NCBI RefSeq assembly: GCF_036884655.1
Contig: NC_088327.1
Location: 17,570,001 to 17,634,000 of the forward strand
Direction: 5' to 3'
DNA length: 64,000 nt
Source of the DNA: Musa acuminata AAA Group
Lineage: Eukaryota > Streptophyta > Magnoliopsida > Zingiberales > Musaceae
In this document: positions 47,097 to 60,208 of the stretch, one piece after another
Numbering within the stretch: the stretch's first letter is position 1
Layout of the letters: each line of letters begins with the position of its first letter
Notes under the pieces: generated by a model
Databases searched by the model: none
What the model saw: the letters and a program-made list of their open reading frames with translations, nothing else
Told to the model about the DNA's origin: nothing
Program-made: the position numbers and the translations under genes

Positions 47097-49181
47097 GCTC
47101 ATTTTCTTAATTTTATGAAAAATAAACATTAATGCATTATGTGTTGTAATTATTTTACTTCGATGTGAACTTGAAATTACTATAATACATGTCTCTCTAA
47201 TATTATCGATAAATTAAAATGGTTAAATGTGAAATTGTGGAAAAAATAACCTAAATGAAATTCCAAATATCAACTTTCATCCATGACAAGCATTATTAAA
47301 ACAAACGGTTCTATGTTTACTTGAAAAGAAGGTTAGATATAACTATTAGCACATAAAATATAATTATATCATTATATTGCATAATTGTTCCAATATGATG
47401 TATTATTTCATGATATTATTTAATTATATAATCGATTACCATAAATTGGTAATTCTTTAGAGCGGGTTAGAGTTCAAATTTCCACCACAAAAGTAGACCA
47501 ACACACAAAGTCCTCACTCCATTAAAATATAATAATAATCTTAACTCATATACTTTGATGATGAATAATTAACTTGATAGTTAAATGAAAAAATTTTAAT
47601 TTCAATTTACTAGTTGGTAATGAGTTGAAACATTCATATAAAAAGAAAATATCAATAAATTATTAGTTGCCTATTATAAACATGTATTAGACCATTAAAA
47701 TACAATCATCCTGAACTTTAAGTGGTTATAATCGTAGAGTTGGCAAAACTAAGCTTTTTTAAAATTTATATGCAATTATGACATATTAGATTTTTAATAT
47801 ATTTGACTTTTTAATCTACTACTTTTAAAAATCCATTATTAAAATTTATCTTTTTTAGAATATGAGTAAAAGAATTAATGTAAAAGCAAAGACAAATAAT
47901 TACAGATATTTTTAGGTTCGTAAACCATAAATACAATAATGATAACTTCATATTTTGATTTAAATTATCATAAGATAATAGAATAATCAATAATGGACTC
48001 GAACAAGTCCATTGTTAACAATTAATACATCCACATTTTAATATTTTTAACTTGCCCAAAGAGGATCATCAACCCTATTCCTAGGCAAGGTGAAAACGAT
48101 ATTATTCAAATCATAAAATGTAATAGTGAGAATTTTCACTTAACGTTTAGATTTTCACATATTACAAGAATATTGATTTTACCACATAAAAAACTAAGCT
48201 GGTTCGCTTTTCAAATAAGAATTCTATGCATGGAGAGTTTAACATCATGCTTGGTATACTTCATCTCAAGAAGAGCATAACTTATTAAATGACTAAGGAA
48301 TTACTTGTTAATTCATAAAGTAAATGCTAATTCTTCGCTTAGTTATATTTAGGAACTTGAAAGATATGAAATACAATTTTCTAAATTTACCAAACCATAA
48401 TCTTAATAGTGTTATATAAAGTATATGTATCATGTTAAAAGATAATTATATTTTTATAAAATATTTACTTTATGGATAAAACAAGCATAGTTTATAAATT
48501 GTATGAGGTCACAATTCCTTATACATCTCACTTCTACCATTTCACACATTATTACATACTAAGTAAGTTGTTATATACAATGGAGATTTCATTTTGCATG
48601 GATAATTTTAAAATAATATAGCCCTATGCATAAGATTCAATTGACCACAATTTTTTTATTACCTCACTCTTGTAATGAATAATTCATCCATCTAGACTTT
48701 ACTTCAAGAATACAAAATTTATTTTTTCTATGAATAATCATGTGTTAGTCCATCTTGTTTCGAAGCAACTTTTCATTAGCCTAACAATCTTTCTTCTCTT
48801 AAATACAATGTAATTTTTTACAATAGCATCTGAATAGATTGCTCCAACATCATCATCAGAAATAAAATAGTTGGCTAAAATCTTACATTAGTAATAATCA
48901 TTATTCACTTGCATGTGATATTTGGAATAATATACGATGAAGCATTATGGTAGTTTTGATGTTAAAACTTATGATTAGTAACACCAAGTTCATCTCAATA
49001 TGGACCATATAAATAAGTGGTTTATGAAATATTGTCTAGTTCTTTTAATGTCATCTAGAAAGCTTTTTTTTATACTAATTTTGCTATATTATTTGACATT
49101 TAGATATTTTCATATGATTGTTAAAATTTAGATCTTATTTCAAAATATTTTTCTAACATGAATCACTTTTATATTTTATCC

Positions 49182-49286
49182 CTTGTTATAAAAGAGGCTA
49201 TAGTCGGAGATGACATCAAATCTATTGATATTAAACATTTGGTCATACATCCTCTTTATAATCCTATAAGCCCTACATCTACTTGA
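49182..49286 (+). pseudogene. terminal exon of unknown gene, monomer Y2
   Basis: It has 34 sense codons with TGA at 49284-49286, collinear with Y1 and the X exons. The upstream exon end near 48880 has AT in place of the donor GT and in-frame stops. Confidence 0.45.
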
Positions 49287-51099
49287 GCTAATTTTTCTAA
49301 TATTATAAAAAATAAATTGTAATGCATTCTGCATTTTCATTATCTTACTATATATTGAATAAAAAATGATAAAATAAAAGTCTCTAATTCTATCGATATA
49401 ATTGATATGTTTAGATGTCAATTTGAAGAAATAATTTCTCAAATGAAATTTTAAATATCAACTTTGTGTAATTATGGATTGTCTATAGTCATGCAAGTAA
49501 TATTATATCAAAAAAATACTCTTTTTCTATTTCTAAAAATAGAAACATTCAAGTTTCTAAGAAAAAAAATTTTAACATCATTATTACTAAATAAAATCAA
49601 GTTATATCATTATATTGCTGAAAAGTTTCAACAAGATGGATATTTTTATTGATATTATTCAATTATGTAGTTTATTATTGTGAATGTGCAATTCTTGTAA
49701 TATAGGTAGATTTTCAATTTCCTCTACAAATGCAAACCAATGTACATAACACTAACTCTATTAAAGTATAATTAGCTCATAAATTTTAACAATAAATTCA
49801 TGAGTCGCTAGTTAAATGAACAAATTTTAGTTTCTAGTTACTAGTATTTATCAAGTCAAAATATTCCTATAAAAAGAAACTGTCAATACATTATATGTTG
49901 TCAATAATATAATAATGTTAGAGCATTAGAATATGCTCATCTTGAAACTTAAGTGGTTGGAATGTCAAAGTAGGCAAAACAAATATTTAAGATATTTTAA
50001 TAAAATATCGATTTTATCTTCTTAGATTTTTATTATATTTGACATTATTGTTTACTACTTTAGACAATTGATTTTTAAAATTTATCTTTGTTTTTTAGCA
50101 TGAGGGCAAACAAATGAACACAAAACAATAGATATATTTTTACAAATATTTTTAACTTTGCTATGCTTGTATACAATAATAATAACATCATATTATGACT
50201 CAAATTTTCATGGCATACTTGATGTTTATTGAAAAGTTTTGTGCTTTCAATATATAATATTGAACAAAAGTCTTGAATAAGTCAAATTGAAAATAATTTC
50301 ATCCACATTTTAGTATTTTTAACTTGTACGAAAAGGATCATCAACTAGGTTTATGGAAAAGGTCAATTATATATTGTTCAAATCATAAATTCTAAGAGTG
50401 AGAATTTTTGCACCATGTTTAAATTTTCAAAAATTCCAAGAATAAAAAATTTATCATCAACAAAATTAAGTTGGTTCTATTTTCAAATAAGATTTCTATG
50501 TGTAGAGAGTATAGCACATACTCGGTTCCAAAAAGAGTATAAAGTGTTAGATGACTAAAGAATTACTAGCTAATTCATGAAAGTGATGCTTAATCCTCTC
50601 TCAGTTATATTTATGCACTAGAAGGATATGGAATAGATTTTATATTAACTTACCATACAACAATCTTAGAGTGTTATATAAAGTATAAGCGTTATGTTAA
50701 AAGATGAAATTATTTCTATAAAATATTTAATTAATAAATATAAAAACATAGTATATAAATTGTATAAGGTCATAATTCTTCAATTAATTTATGTACTTTT
50801 AACTTCTACCTTAAGATACATTATTGCATATAAAAAAAGTTATGATATACAATAAAGAATTCAGTTTCTAAATGACCATGGCCAATTTTGAAAGACTAAA
50901 ACCTTATATATAATGTTTAATTAACCCAAATCTTTAAAGCAACTCACTCTTGTGATGAACAATTCATCCATCAGGATATATTACTGTAATATTAAAAAAA
51001 AAATTATAAATAATCAAGTGTTATTAGCCCATCATGTTTCTAAGACAACTTCTCATTAGCTTGATGGTCTTCCTCCTCTTAACGATAATGTAATTTTTC

Positions 51100-51569
51100 T
51101 CGGTACTGTCTGATGATTGTTCCAACACCATCTTCAGCATTGGAAGAGTTGGCCAAAATCTTAGGTTAGTAATAATCATTATTTTCTTGCTTATTGTATT
51201 TGGAATAGCATACGATCCAACATTATGGTAGTTTTGATATTAAAACTAATGATAAATAATACCATGTTCTACTCAATTTGGACTATATAGGAAATATGTA
51301 TTGTGAAAAGTTATCTTTAATTCTTTTCATGTCAACCTAAAAGCTTGTTTTCTTAACTAAGTTTACTATATTAGACCTTAGTTTTTATTGCTTCGTATGC
51401 TTGTTAATTTTTAGATCTTGTTTCGAAATATTTTGCTAACATGAATTAATTTTATTCTTTAGCCATTACTCTCAAAGAGGTTATAACTGGAGATATCATC
51501 AAATCAGTTGATATAAACCCTTTTATCATTCCTCCACTACATAATCCTATACACCCTATACACTTCTAG
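51100..51569 (+). pseudogene. last two exons of unknown gene, monomer X3
   Basis: The penultimate exon end reads TPSSALEELAKIL and finishes TTAG|GTTAGT at 51164. The 298-bp intron-like segment (51165-51462) ends in TTCTTTAG, and the last exon has 34 codons to TAG at 51567-51569. A small deletion lies upstream in the penultimate exon near 51115. Confidence 0.5.
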
Positions 51570-53516
51570 GCTTATTTTCTTAATGTTATGAAAAATAAAC
51601 TTTAATGCAAAATGTGTTGTCATTATTTTACTTCGATGTGAACTTGAAATTACTATAATACATTTCTCTCTAATATTATCTATAAAATTAAAATGGTTAA
51701 ATATGAACTTGTGAAAAAAATAACCCAAATGAAATTCCAAATATCAACTTTCATCCATGACAAGCGTAATTATAACCAACGATTCTATGTTTACTTGAAA
51801 AGAAGGTTGGATATAACTATAAGCACATAAAATATAGTTATGTCATTATATTGCATAATTGTTCCAATATGATATATTATTTCCTGATATTTTTTAATTA
51901 TATAATCTATTACCATAAATTGGTAAATCTTTAGAGCAGGTTAGAGTTCCAATTTCCACCACAAAAGCAGATTAACACAAAAAATCCTCACTTCATTAAA
52001 ATATAATAATAATCTTAGCACTTATATTTTGATGATGAATAACTAACGATAGAGTTAAAAGAAAAAATGTTAATTTCAAGTCACTAGTTGGTAATGAGTT
52101 GAAATATTCATATAAAAAGAAAATGTCAATTCCTTATTAGTTGCCCATAATGAACTTATATTGGACCATTAAAATATAATCATCCTGAACTTTAAGTCAT
52201 TATAATCTTAGAGTTGGCAAAACTAAAATTTTATAAAATTTATATGCAATTGTGACATACTAGATTTTTAATATGTTTGACTTTTTAGTCCACTCCTTTT
52301 AAAATCCATTATTAAAATTTATCTTTTTTAGAATATGAGTAAAATAATTAACATAAAAGCAAAGATAAACAATTGTAAATATTTTTATGTTTGCAAACCA
52401 TAAATACAATAATGATAACATCATATTTTGATTTAAATTATCATGAGATAAAGGATGTTTATTTTAAAATTTTATTCTTTTGATATAAAATAATCAACAA
52501 AGGACTCGAACAAGTTAAGTTGACAATTAATTAATCCATATTTTAATACTTTTAACTTGCACAAAGAGGATCATCAACTCTATTCCTTAGCAAGGTGAAC
52601 ACAATATTATTCAAATCATAAATTGTAATAGTGAGAATTTTCACTCCACGTTTAGATTTTCATATATTACAAGAATACTAAATTCACCATATAAAAAACT
52701 AAGCTAGTTCACTTTTCAAATAAGAATTCTATGCATGGAAAGTTTAGCACCATGCTTGGTATACTTTATCTCAAGAAGAGCATAACTTATTAAATGACTA
52801 AGGAATTACTTGCTTATTCATAAAGTAAATGCTAATTCCTGGCTTAGTTATATTTAGGCACTTGAAAGATATGAAATATAATTTTTTAAATTTAGCAAAC
52901 CATAATATTAATAGTGTTATATAAAGTTTAAGTATCATGTTAAAAGATAATTATATTCTTATAAAATAATTACTTTATGTATATAACAAGCATAGTTTAT
53001 AAATTATATGAGGTCACAAATCCTTATACAACTTTTATACATATCACTTCTACAATTTCACACATTATTACATACGAAGGAAGTTGTTATATACAATAGA
53101 GATTTCATTTTGTATGGATAGTTTCAAAATAATATGGCCTTTTGCATAAAATTCAATTGATCCCAATTTTTTGATTACCTCACTCTTGTGATGAATAATT
53201 CATTCATTTAGACTTTACTTCAAGAATAAAAAAATTATTTTTTCTATAAATAATCAAGTGTTAGTCCATCTTGTTTCCAAGCAACTTTTAATTAGCCTAA
53301 CAATCTTCCTTCTCTTAACTATAATGCAATTTTTTACAGTAGCATCTGAATAGATTGCTCTAACATTATCATCAGAAATAAAATAGTTGGCTAAGATCTT
53401 ACATTAGTAATAATCATTATTCACTTGCATGTAATATTTGGAATAATATACGATGAATCATTATTGTAGTTTTGATATTAGAACTTATGATTAGTAACAC
53501 CATGTTTACTCAATGT

Positions 53517-53963
53517 TATCACGAACTTAGCTGATTTTGCCTAAGTCGTGCGGCACCCTTGCGTGTCCATCCACAAAGGTCCGCCTCCCCGAAGCCTCCC
53601 ATGGTCCCTTAGGACTCACAAAAGAGGAAACGGGTTAGAGAAAATGCCTCACTCGGGATCCACAAGCAAACATTTCCGAAAACACTTCATAGACAATGCA
53701 AATTACAAACAGACTTTATAAGCTCTAAATAGTTCCACAGCAAAGGGTCAAAATGGTCAATTACCGATCGAAAATCTCTCACAAGTGTCCACATGACATA
53801 ACCTTTATTTACAAGCCTAAAGCGACCACCAAACCTAACTAAAATGAGACTATTAAGCCTTCGGTTGTCCCTCTACATGCTGTACAAAGCATGAACATAC
53901 CAAAAGACACGGACATATATAAGCATTACATCAAACATCCTGTTTTGAAGTTTATCCGTAACA
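53517..53963 (-). repeat. 3' LTR of LARD-F (447 bp)
   Basis: It aligns with 57645-58089. The terminal TG is mutated to TA on the plus strand; the end reads CCGTAACA. Confidence 0.85.
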
Positions 53964-56900
53964 TTCTCCCCTACTTATTCCTTCGACGTCCTCGTCGAAG
54001 CCTTTATGAACACTACAACTCCTGGCCTTTGTTGAGTCTTCAATCTTCTACTCCAGTTGCAATGCGCCTCTTGGCTCCCAACTGCTCTCCGTTGCTGTTT
54101 TTGAGTAGTCGAATCTTTGATCTACCATACTGCTTCAACTCACCAATGACTTTGACTCTGACTCTGGTGTGGGGTTGGCTGAGTTGTGTTAATCCTTGTT
54201 GATTCCTGCGGATCCTCCATATGAAGGAAAAGACCATCCTTACTATGCGCCAGTCTCTCAAATGCCTCATGCTGCTTAAACTATGTAGATGCTTGTTGGA
54301 GCTTTAATGAGTATCGCCTCGCAAACTTTCAAAGTTTTTGGTCCTTCCTCCACAAAATTTGCTCATCGACTCTTCTTTTACTTAGTTGTCACTTCCAAGT
54401 AGATTCGCATCACTTTCGCTTTCGATTGACATTCTGTTGGGAAATGAGGCGGATACTCTACTCTCAGTAACATTAATCACCAATGGTGAGGATTTGACAA
54501 CTATTGTCTTCTAATATCTTCGAAAGGTCTTTGAACCTGTGCAAAGCTCCTCTGCTGGATAGATAAGAGAATTATGGTACTCGGTTTCGCCTATTCTCTT
54601 AAGGGTTGAGAAGGCAAAGGTTACTTAACTTTGCCCGCCTCCTCGAGGTTGTACTCCATGCATCGAGCTAGTTACTGGCCTTCGCCTGCTCTTTGCTCAT
54701 ACTTCTGAAGCACTTGAAGTGTTTGCACTCCTTGCGTTGAGTTAGTTACTATAATTCACCTTCTCAATGCCATTGAACTTCTGGAATGCAGGAAGTTTTC
54801 ACCCCAACTTCGAGTAATTCTCTAATAGATTTGATCGCCTCTAGGATTGTACCGTCTTCTCCATCAACCCAGCCACCTACTCCACTGAGTAGCAAAGGTA
54901 CAACACCGCGTACTGTCTACTTCGTTCCTTGGTCGTGCACTCTTGCAAGATCCGAAGTCCTTCACTTTCGGCTATCTTGATGAGAAACTAATTGACACTG
55001 GTCTTACGAAGTTCCTTGGCCTCTACCCTTAAGCCTTGTCTTGGTACTTGGAGTTTACCTCTGCATGCTCCACCTCCTCGGCCCCTTTCACGACCAAGCT
55101 CTCTCCCTCTATGAGAACAAGGGATCAATGGCTTTCACGGAAGTTCTGCCTCTACGGTACCATGGCACTGCTATGCCCATGGCCCTACTATCCGTTACCT
55201 CACATTTGCATCCCTTTTCTTCACGATTAGTAGATATGTCTCTATGGCACTCCTCCGAGTCCACCTCCATTCTAACTGGTGCTTGATTTTGGGTAGCTAA
55301 GTCCCTCTGGACTTATCGTCGCTTTCTCGCCCCTTTCGACCCCCTGCTTCAACACCTCCATGTTCTCCAAGGAGCTCCCTTTGGTCGATGGAAAGATAGA
55401 CTACAACTCCCACGCATGGCCTCTGCCATCACATTATATGGTTTGCACTAATTTTATTCTCCTTAGCTTTCTTGGTAGCAATGTTCGCTTACTTGACCTT
55501 GTCCTCTGACTTGCTAGGCTCCCGTAAGCGAATATAGGCTCTGGAATAGTCCAACTCTCTAGCTGCTTCGATCATACCTCTGCATGATCAAGTTCCTCCC
55601 ATGGGACTCACTAGTACTTGTATTCGAACTTTTTCCTTGGTGGAACACAGCCCCCATATGCTGATGACTAAGGCTTTCATCCGATGCAAAATTCGATGCA
55701 CACACGGAAGACCCGCCTCTATGGTACCATGGCCTTCACTCCTTGAATCTATAGCCCTTCTTGCCATCGTGTTGTTCACCGAAGTGGAGCTTTCAGTAGC
55801 TCTCGATCATACCTCTGTATGATCTAGTCCCTCACGGGACTGTGTCATGTGTATCATATTGCCATGAACTGTTCCACCACAATCCGCTGCATCATGTCGC
55901 CTCCTGGTGACATCTCCATTGCATTCTGATCCTTGTGGGATGAACTTGAATTGTGATCCCTCCATGTGTGGCCTCTGCCAATACATCGCAGGGTCTCTTC
56001 TATCTTCAATTTTGTTCGCTCCTTTGGCAATTGACCTTCATCCACCTACTCTTGGGTCACACCTAGATGAAGCACCACTCTAGGACAGTCTGTGGCCTAA
56101 TAGCTCCCAAAGTCCCCCGACTTCGTCGCAATTAGTGCACCATTGTCTGGATCCTAGGCCTCTGCCCCTACCAGCACAATCTTCGCTGGCACCCCTTCCT
56201 TCATGACAACTTGAATGACAACACTATGGCATATTCTTCAAGAGTACCCGCCTTTGCATCCTCTTGCCCCGTGCTAAGGCCTTATGAACCCAACTTCGCC
56301 TCCGTAAATTGAGTTGCCTTAGTTCCTCCATCAAATATTTTTCCGAGATAAGGTGCATGTGCCTATAAGCTCCCTTCGTCTTTGGGCACCATGTAAGATG
56401 AGTCTGCTATGTCAGAATGAAGGACCCATGGAACAACATGATCCTGCTCTTGTCTCAGCAAGAGTTCATGTCCTTGACCTCTGTCCAAGGAAAGCATTGT
56501 GCCTCCGCTCCATGTTCCCTCTTCTATGCTGGCTCCCTTCATGTAGCTTGGGTACTTCGCCAAGTTACACCCAAGTTGCTCCGCTCATCGTTTTTGCATT
56601 GAGTTGATGGTGGCCCTCGTGCCCACCATTCCACGGGTCAACCCTCCCTTGAGTCCGATCTTCATATCAACTCTAAGTGTGCCTTCATTTGTGTTGCTTT
56701 GGGTCGCTCCCCCACTTGATCTCACAATGCATCCACCAATGCATTCTCTCAAGCGAGAGTATGCGATGACTCCTCGCCGCTTGCTCGGTCCATTGAGCTT
56801 CGTGGAGTTATTGTTTGTTGAGGTACTCCTCCTCAACATGTGAGGTCCGTCTCACATGATTCTCCCTCTGGAGAGCCGGGACTTATCCCTCCTGGATAAT

Positions 56901-57644
56901 TGTCCTGTTGAAGCAACATCTCTCTTCATTTCGGAGACCACCATCCCCTTGGACTACTCCGATTTGTTGAACAAATTGTGCATTGTTCTGTCTCCAGCAA
57001 ACGCACTTGGTAGATTGTGACTCCACGTCAATACAGCCCCCGCTGCACCATTCAAGGCCTAGCAACATGCTGAACTCATTGCACACTTCAGCCTCCTACA
57101 GATGTATCCTTCACATGCCGAAGAGAAAGTTTCAATGCTCCATGGCGTCGAGTTTCGGTCGCCTTGGGATGGCCGCGAATATTCCATCGTCCGCATACAA
57201 GCCTATGTATGAGTACCAAATTCTTTAAGTTAGCAATTCACCTCACCCCTGTGAGGTTTGCACAACTCTTTCGGTCGCTGAGCAACTCATTCCACCTTGC
57301 ATGGTCTCATCCTTTACCAAGCGCATCGCTTGCCTTGAGCACCATCAAATATTGTGGTCAACATTGAGCCGTAGCTCAAACTCAATCATCCCACCCTTTG
57401 TGCGCTCCACATTCTTCCAAGCTTGCCTGTTCTCGTGGTGCCTCTTGCGCGAAGGGTTGGCCATTCCTCTAAATGCTAATCTCATATGCCCGCTCCTTCG
57501 AGCGACTCTTTTCCCTACATCTCCATGCTCGTTTTCCCCCAAACGATCGCACGTGTGTTGACTGTCCTCAACACAACCCCGCTAGGTCCCCCACGTTTAC
57601 ATGCTAAGTGTTTCTATGAGTGCTTGTCCCGCTCTAATACCATC
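53964..57644 (-). other. LARD-F interior, no identified gene
   Basis: It is GC-balanced and rich in CTT/CCT words, with frames under 90 codons on both strands and none showing retroelement motifs. TAGGGGAGAA (minus) directly next to the left LTR is the likely polypurine tract. It could be a large non-autonomous derivative or a fully decayed gypsy element. Confidence 0.7.
57631..57642 (-). other. primer-binding site of LARD-F
   Basis: The minus strand reads TGGTATTAGAGC, one base from the initiator tRNA-Met complement, two bases from the LTR. Confidence 0.8.
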
Positions 57645-58089
57645 TGTCACAGACTTAGCTAGTTTTGCCTAAGTCGTGCGGTACCCTTGTGTGTCCGTCC
57701 ATAAAGGTCAGCCTCCCTAAAGCTTCCCATGGTCCCTTAGGACCCACAAAAGAGAGAACGGGTTAGAGAAAACGCCTCATTCGGGATCAACAAGCAAACA
57801 TTCCAGGAAACACTTCATAGAAAATGCAAATTACAAACAGACTTTACAAGCTCTGAACAGTTGTACAACGAAGGGTTAAAATGGTCCATTACAGACAGAA
57901 AATCTCTCACAAGTGTCCATATGACACAACCTTTATTTACAAGCCTAAAGCGGCCACCAACCCTGCTAAATGGGACTATTAAGCCTTCGGCCGTCCCTCT
58001 ACATGTTGTACAAAGCATGAACATACCAAAAGACACGGACATACATAAGCATTACATCAACCATCCTGTTTCGAAGTTTGTCCGTGACA
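57645..58089 (-). repeat. 5' LTR of LARD-F (445 bp)
   Basis: It starts TGTCACAGACTTAG and ends CCGTGACA on the plus strand. Confidence 0.88.
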
Positions 58090-58396
58090 GATGAGTGTCT
58101 CCTGGTCTGGCCTGAGAAGTTAGGATTGCCTCTAGCATTGGGTCCTTGTACAACAGGTCAATACTAGGAAGGGGATTCTTGACTCGACCCTTTTAAAGCT
58201 TAAGTCAGTTTTTTGTGGTAGTGTTGAGTGTTCGAGATCTGCTCTCTTGGAATTGGCCAAGGGGTTGGCGTTTATACCTCTCCCCGAGGGTCAGTTGCAC
58301 GCAGGTTGTTAATGATCGCCAACACTCAAGGCGGCTAGTTTGTCTATCCCGGACGGCATGGGCTGACTATTCTAGTTCTGTGCCGCGTGGGGCTGC
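58090..58396. other. unidentified 307-bp segment
   Basis: It lies between LARD-F and Sire-E and matches neither the AT-rich array nor any LTR here. A short frame on the plus strand has no family features. Confidence 0.5.
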
Positions 58397-60158
58397 TGTT
58401 GAATCTCGGATTTTGATGATGAAGTCAATTGTCATTTGTTGTCTAATCTATGTGTTGAGATAAGTGTGCAGGATTAACTACGATGAAAGTAAGACATGTA
58501 GCAGGAGTTGCGCCGGAGTCATGACAATGATCACGTTAGGAGTTCGAGAGCTCGACGGAAGTTCGGACAATCGTCGAAGGTTCTACGGGAACAAATCCGA
58601 GAAGTCCAGAAGCTTGCCAAAGAAGCTCGTCGGAACTTGCCAAGTGGATCGTCGCAAGTCCAGGAGTTTGCCGGAAGTCCGCAGGAGCATCACCGAGGGT
58701 TCATCAGATGATCGACGGAAGTTCGCCGGAAACTTGCCGGAAGAAGCGATTGACGCACCGGAGCAAGCTGCAGAAATTGTCTTAGGATTTATCGTAGTTA
58801 GCATTAATGATTAAGTTGAAAATGGGAGGTGATCCCATTACCTTAATCTTGGGGCAATTGGGCCCCTGAAAAACCCAAATTGGGCCGAATGGATCAAACC
58901 ATTCGGACCCTGGTTGCTGTGGGAGGTGCAACTGCCCAAGCCAGGAGGTAGCACCGCCTGGGCTAAGTCTCCCAGGGAGACTGGGTGGTGCAATCGCCCC
59001 AGCCAGGAGGTGCAACCGCCTGGGCTCAGTCTCCGAGCGAGACTGGGCGGTGCAACCTCTCCTGACAAGAGGTGGCACCGCTTGAGCTCAAGTTTCGAGC
59101 TCTACCAGGCGGTGCAACCGCCCCAGTCAGGAGGTGCAACCGCCTGAGCTCGGTCTTCGAGCTCTGGAAGAGAGGTGCAACCGCCCCTGACAGAGGTGGC
59201 ACCGCCCAGAGGCTCAGTCTTCGAGCTCTGCCAAGCGGTGCAACCGCCCCAGTCAGGAGGTGCAACCGCCTGATCCCGGAATTCCGGGAATTGATAGTTT
59301 TGAGCTCCAAATTTGAACTGGGTTGGGGCCTATAAATACCCCACCCATTCAGCACTGAAAGATAGCAACTTACACTCGAAATCTTGATATCTTTCTGTGA
59401 TTCTTAGAGCTCAAAACTATTGTAAAGACCAAAAGTTCTCCTCCTTCTATTCTTCAAAGTTGGAGTTGTAAAGAGAGGAGAGAAAACTTCTGTAAGGGTT
59501 GTCTCCTAAGCCCGTCAAAAGGAGTGAATCTGTAAAAGGGTGGTTGGCCTTCGCCTATTGAAGGAAGGCCTTTAGTTGACGTCGGTGACCTCGTCGGTGG
59601 AGGAAGCCAAAATTGGAGTAGGTCAAGATTGACCGAACCACTCTAAATCTCGGTTTGCATTTCCTTTGAGCATTTTACCTTCACTGCAAACTTCTCAATA
59701 GTTACTGCCTTCTGCGATTTTACGAACGAGTTTCTAAGTTCAGAACTTTCCGAATCTGCGTTTAGACGTAAATCGGCTTTTTTCGTACGATCATCATATT
59801 TCAGTTTACGTTTACGTTTTGATTTCAATCATAACTGTTTACTGCCTTCTGTGATCTTACAAATAAGTTTCTAAGTTCAGAACTTTCTAAATCTGCGTTT
59901 AGACGTAAATCGACTTTTATCGTACGAACGTCGCATTTCAGTTTGCGCTTGTATTTTGCTTTCCATCATAAACTGCAAACTGCCTTCATAGATCTACTTT
60001 AACGTCATCTCGCTTAATCTCAAGTTAAAGTAATCTTAGAATCGGCTTTCACATCGAAATCGTTTTTATCGAACGAACGCAGCTTTCGTTTTAATCGCTG
60101 AAAAATTTCCACTACACTAATTCACCCCCCCCCCCTCTTAGTGCTCTTGATCCTAACA
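58397..60158 (+). repeat. 5' LTR of Sire-E (1762 bp)
   Basis: It starts TGTTGAATCTCGG and ends CTTGATCCTAACA. The palindrome cluster is at about 58918-59275, TATAAATA at 59331-59338, and a C-run at about 60125 near the end. Between 59690 and 60080 there are repeats of the phrase AATCTGCGTTTAGACGTAAATC and variants. Confidence 0.94.
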
Positions 60159-60160
60159 AT

Positions 60161-60172
60161 TGGTATCAGAGC
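60161..60172 (+). other. primer-binding site of Sire-E
   Basis: TGGTATCAGAGC lies two bases after the LTR. Confidence 0.95.
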
Positions 60173-60208
60173 TCGGTTAACTCTCAAATGGATTAAAACC
60201 CAAGAGAG

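Larger units (their letters stand above)
46234..53516. repeat. AT-rich tandem array: end of Y1, then X2, Y2, X3
   Basis: The marker GACATCAAATC recurs at about 47022 (X2), 49212 (Y2) and 51494 (X3), with earlier copies at 24699 (X1) and 43478 (Y1). After removing insertions the spacings are about 2.19-2.29 kb, with X-to-X and Y-to-Y about 4.47-4.52 kb. X and Y share the same ground plan but differ strongly. No long ORF is present on either strand. Confidence 0.9.
53517..58089 (-). mobile_element. LARD-F: LTR element without recognisable pol
   Basis: Direct repeats at 53517-53963 and 57645-58089 are about 446 bp each. The PBS-like TGGTATTAGAGC lies inside the right repeat and the purine tract TAGGGGAGAA inside the left one, so it reads on the minus strand. 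The interior (3.7 kb) has only short frames. The flanks AATGT (left) and GATGA (right) do not match, and only the left side is array DNA. Confidence 0.85.

Noticed and set aside
53891..57561. Many 60-100 codon frames in the LARD-F interior
   Set aside because: They are spread over all frames and both strands, overlap each other, and have no retroelement or host domain that I can recognise.
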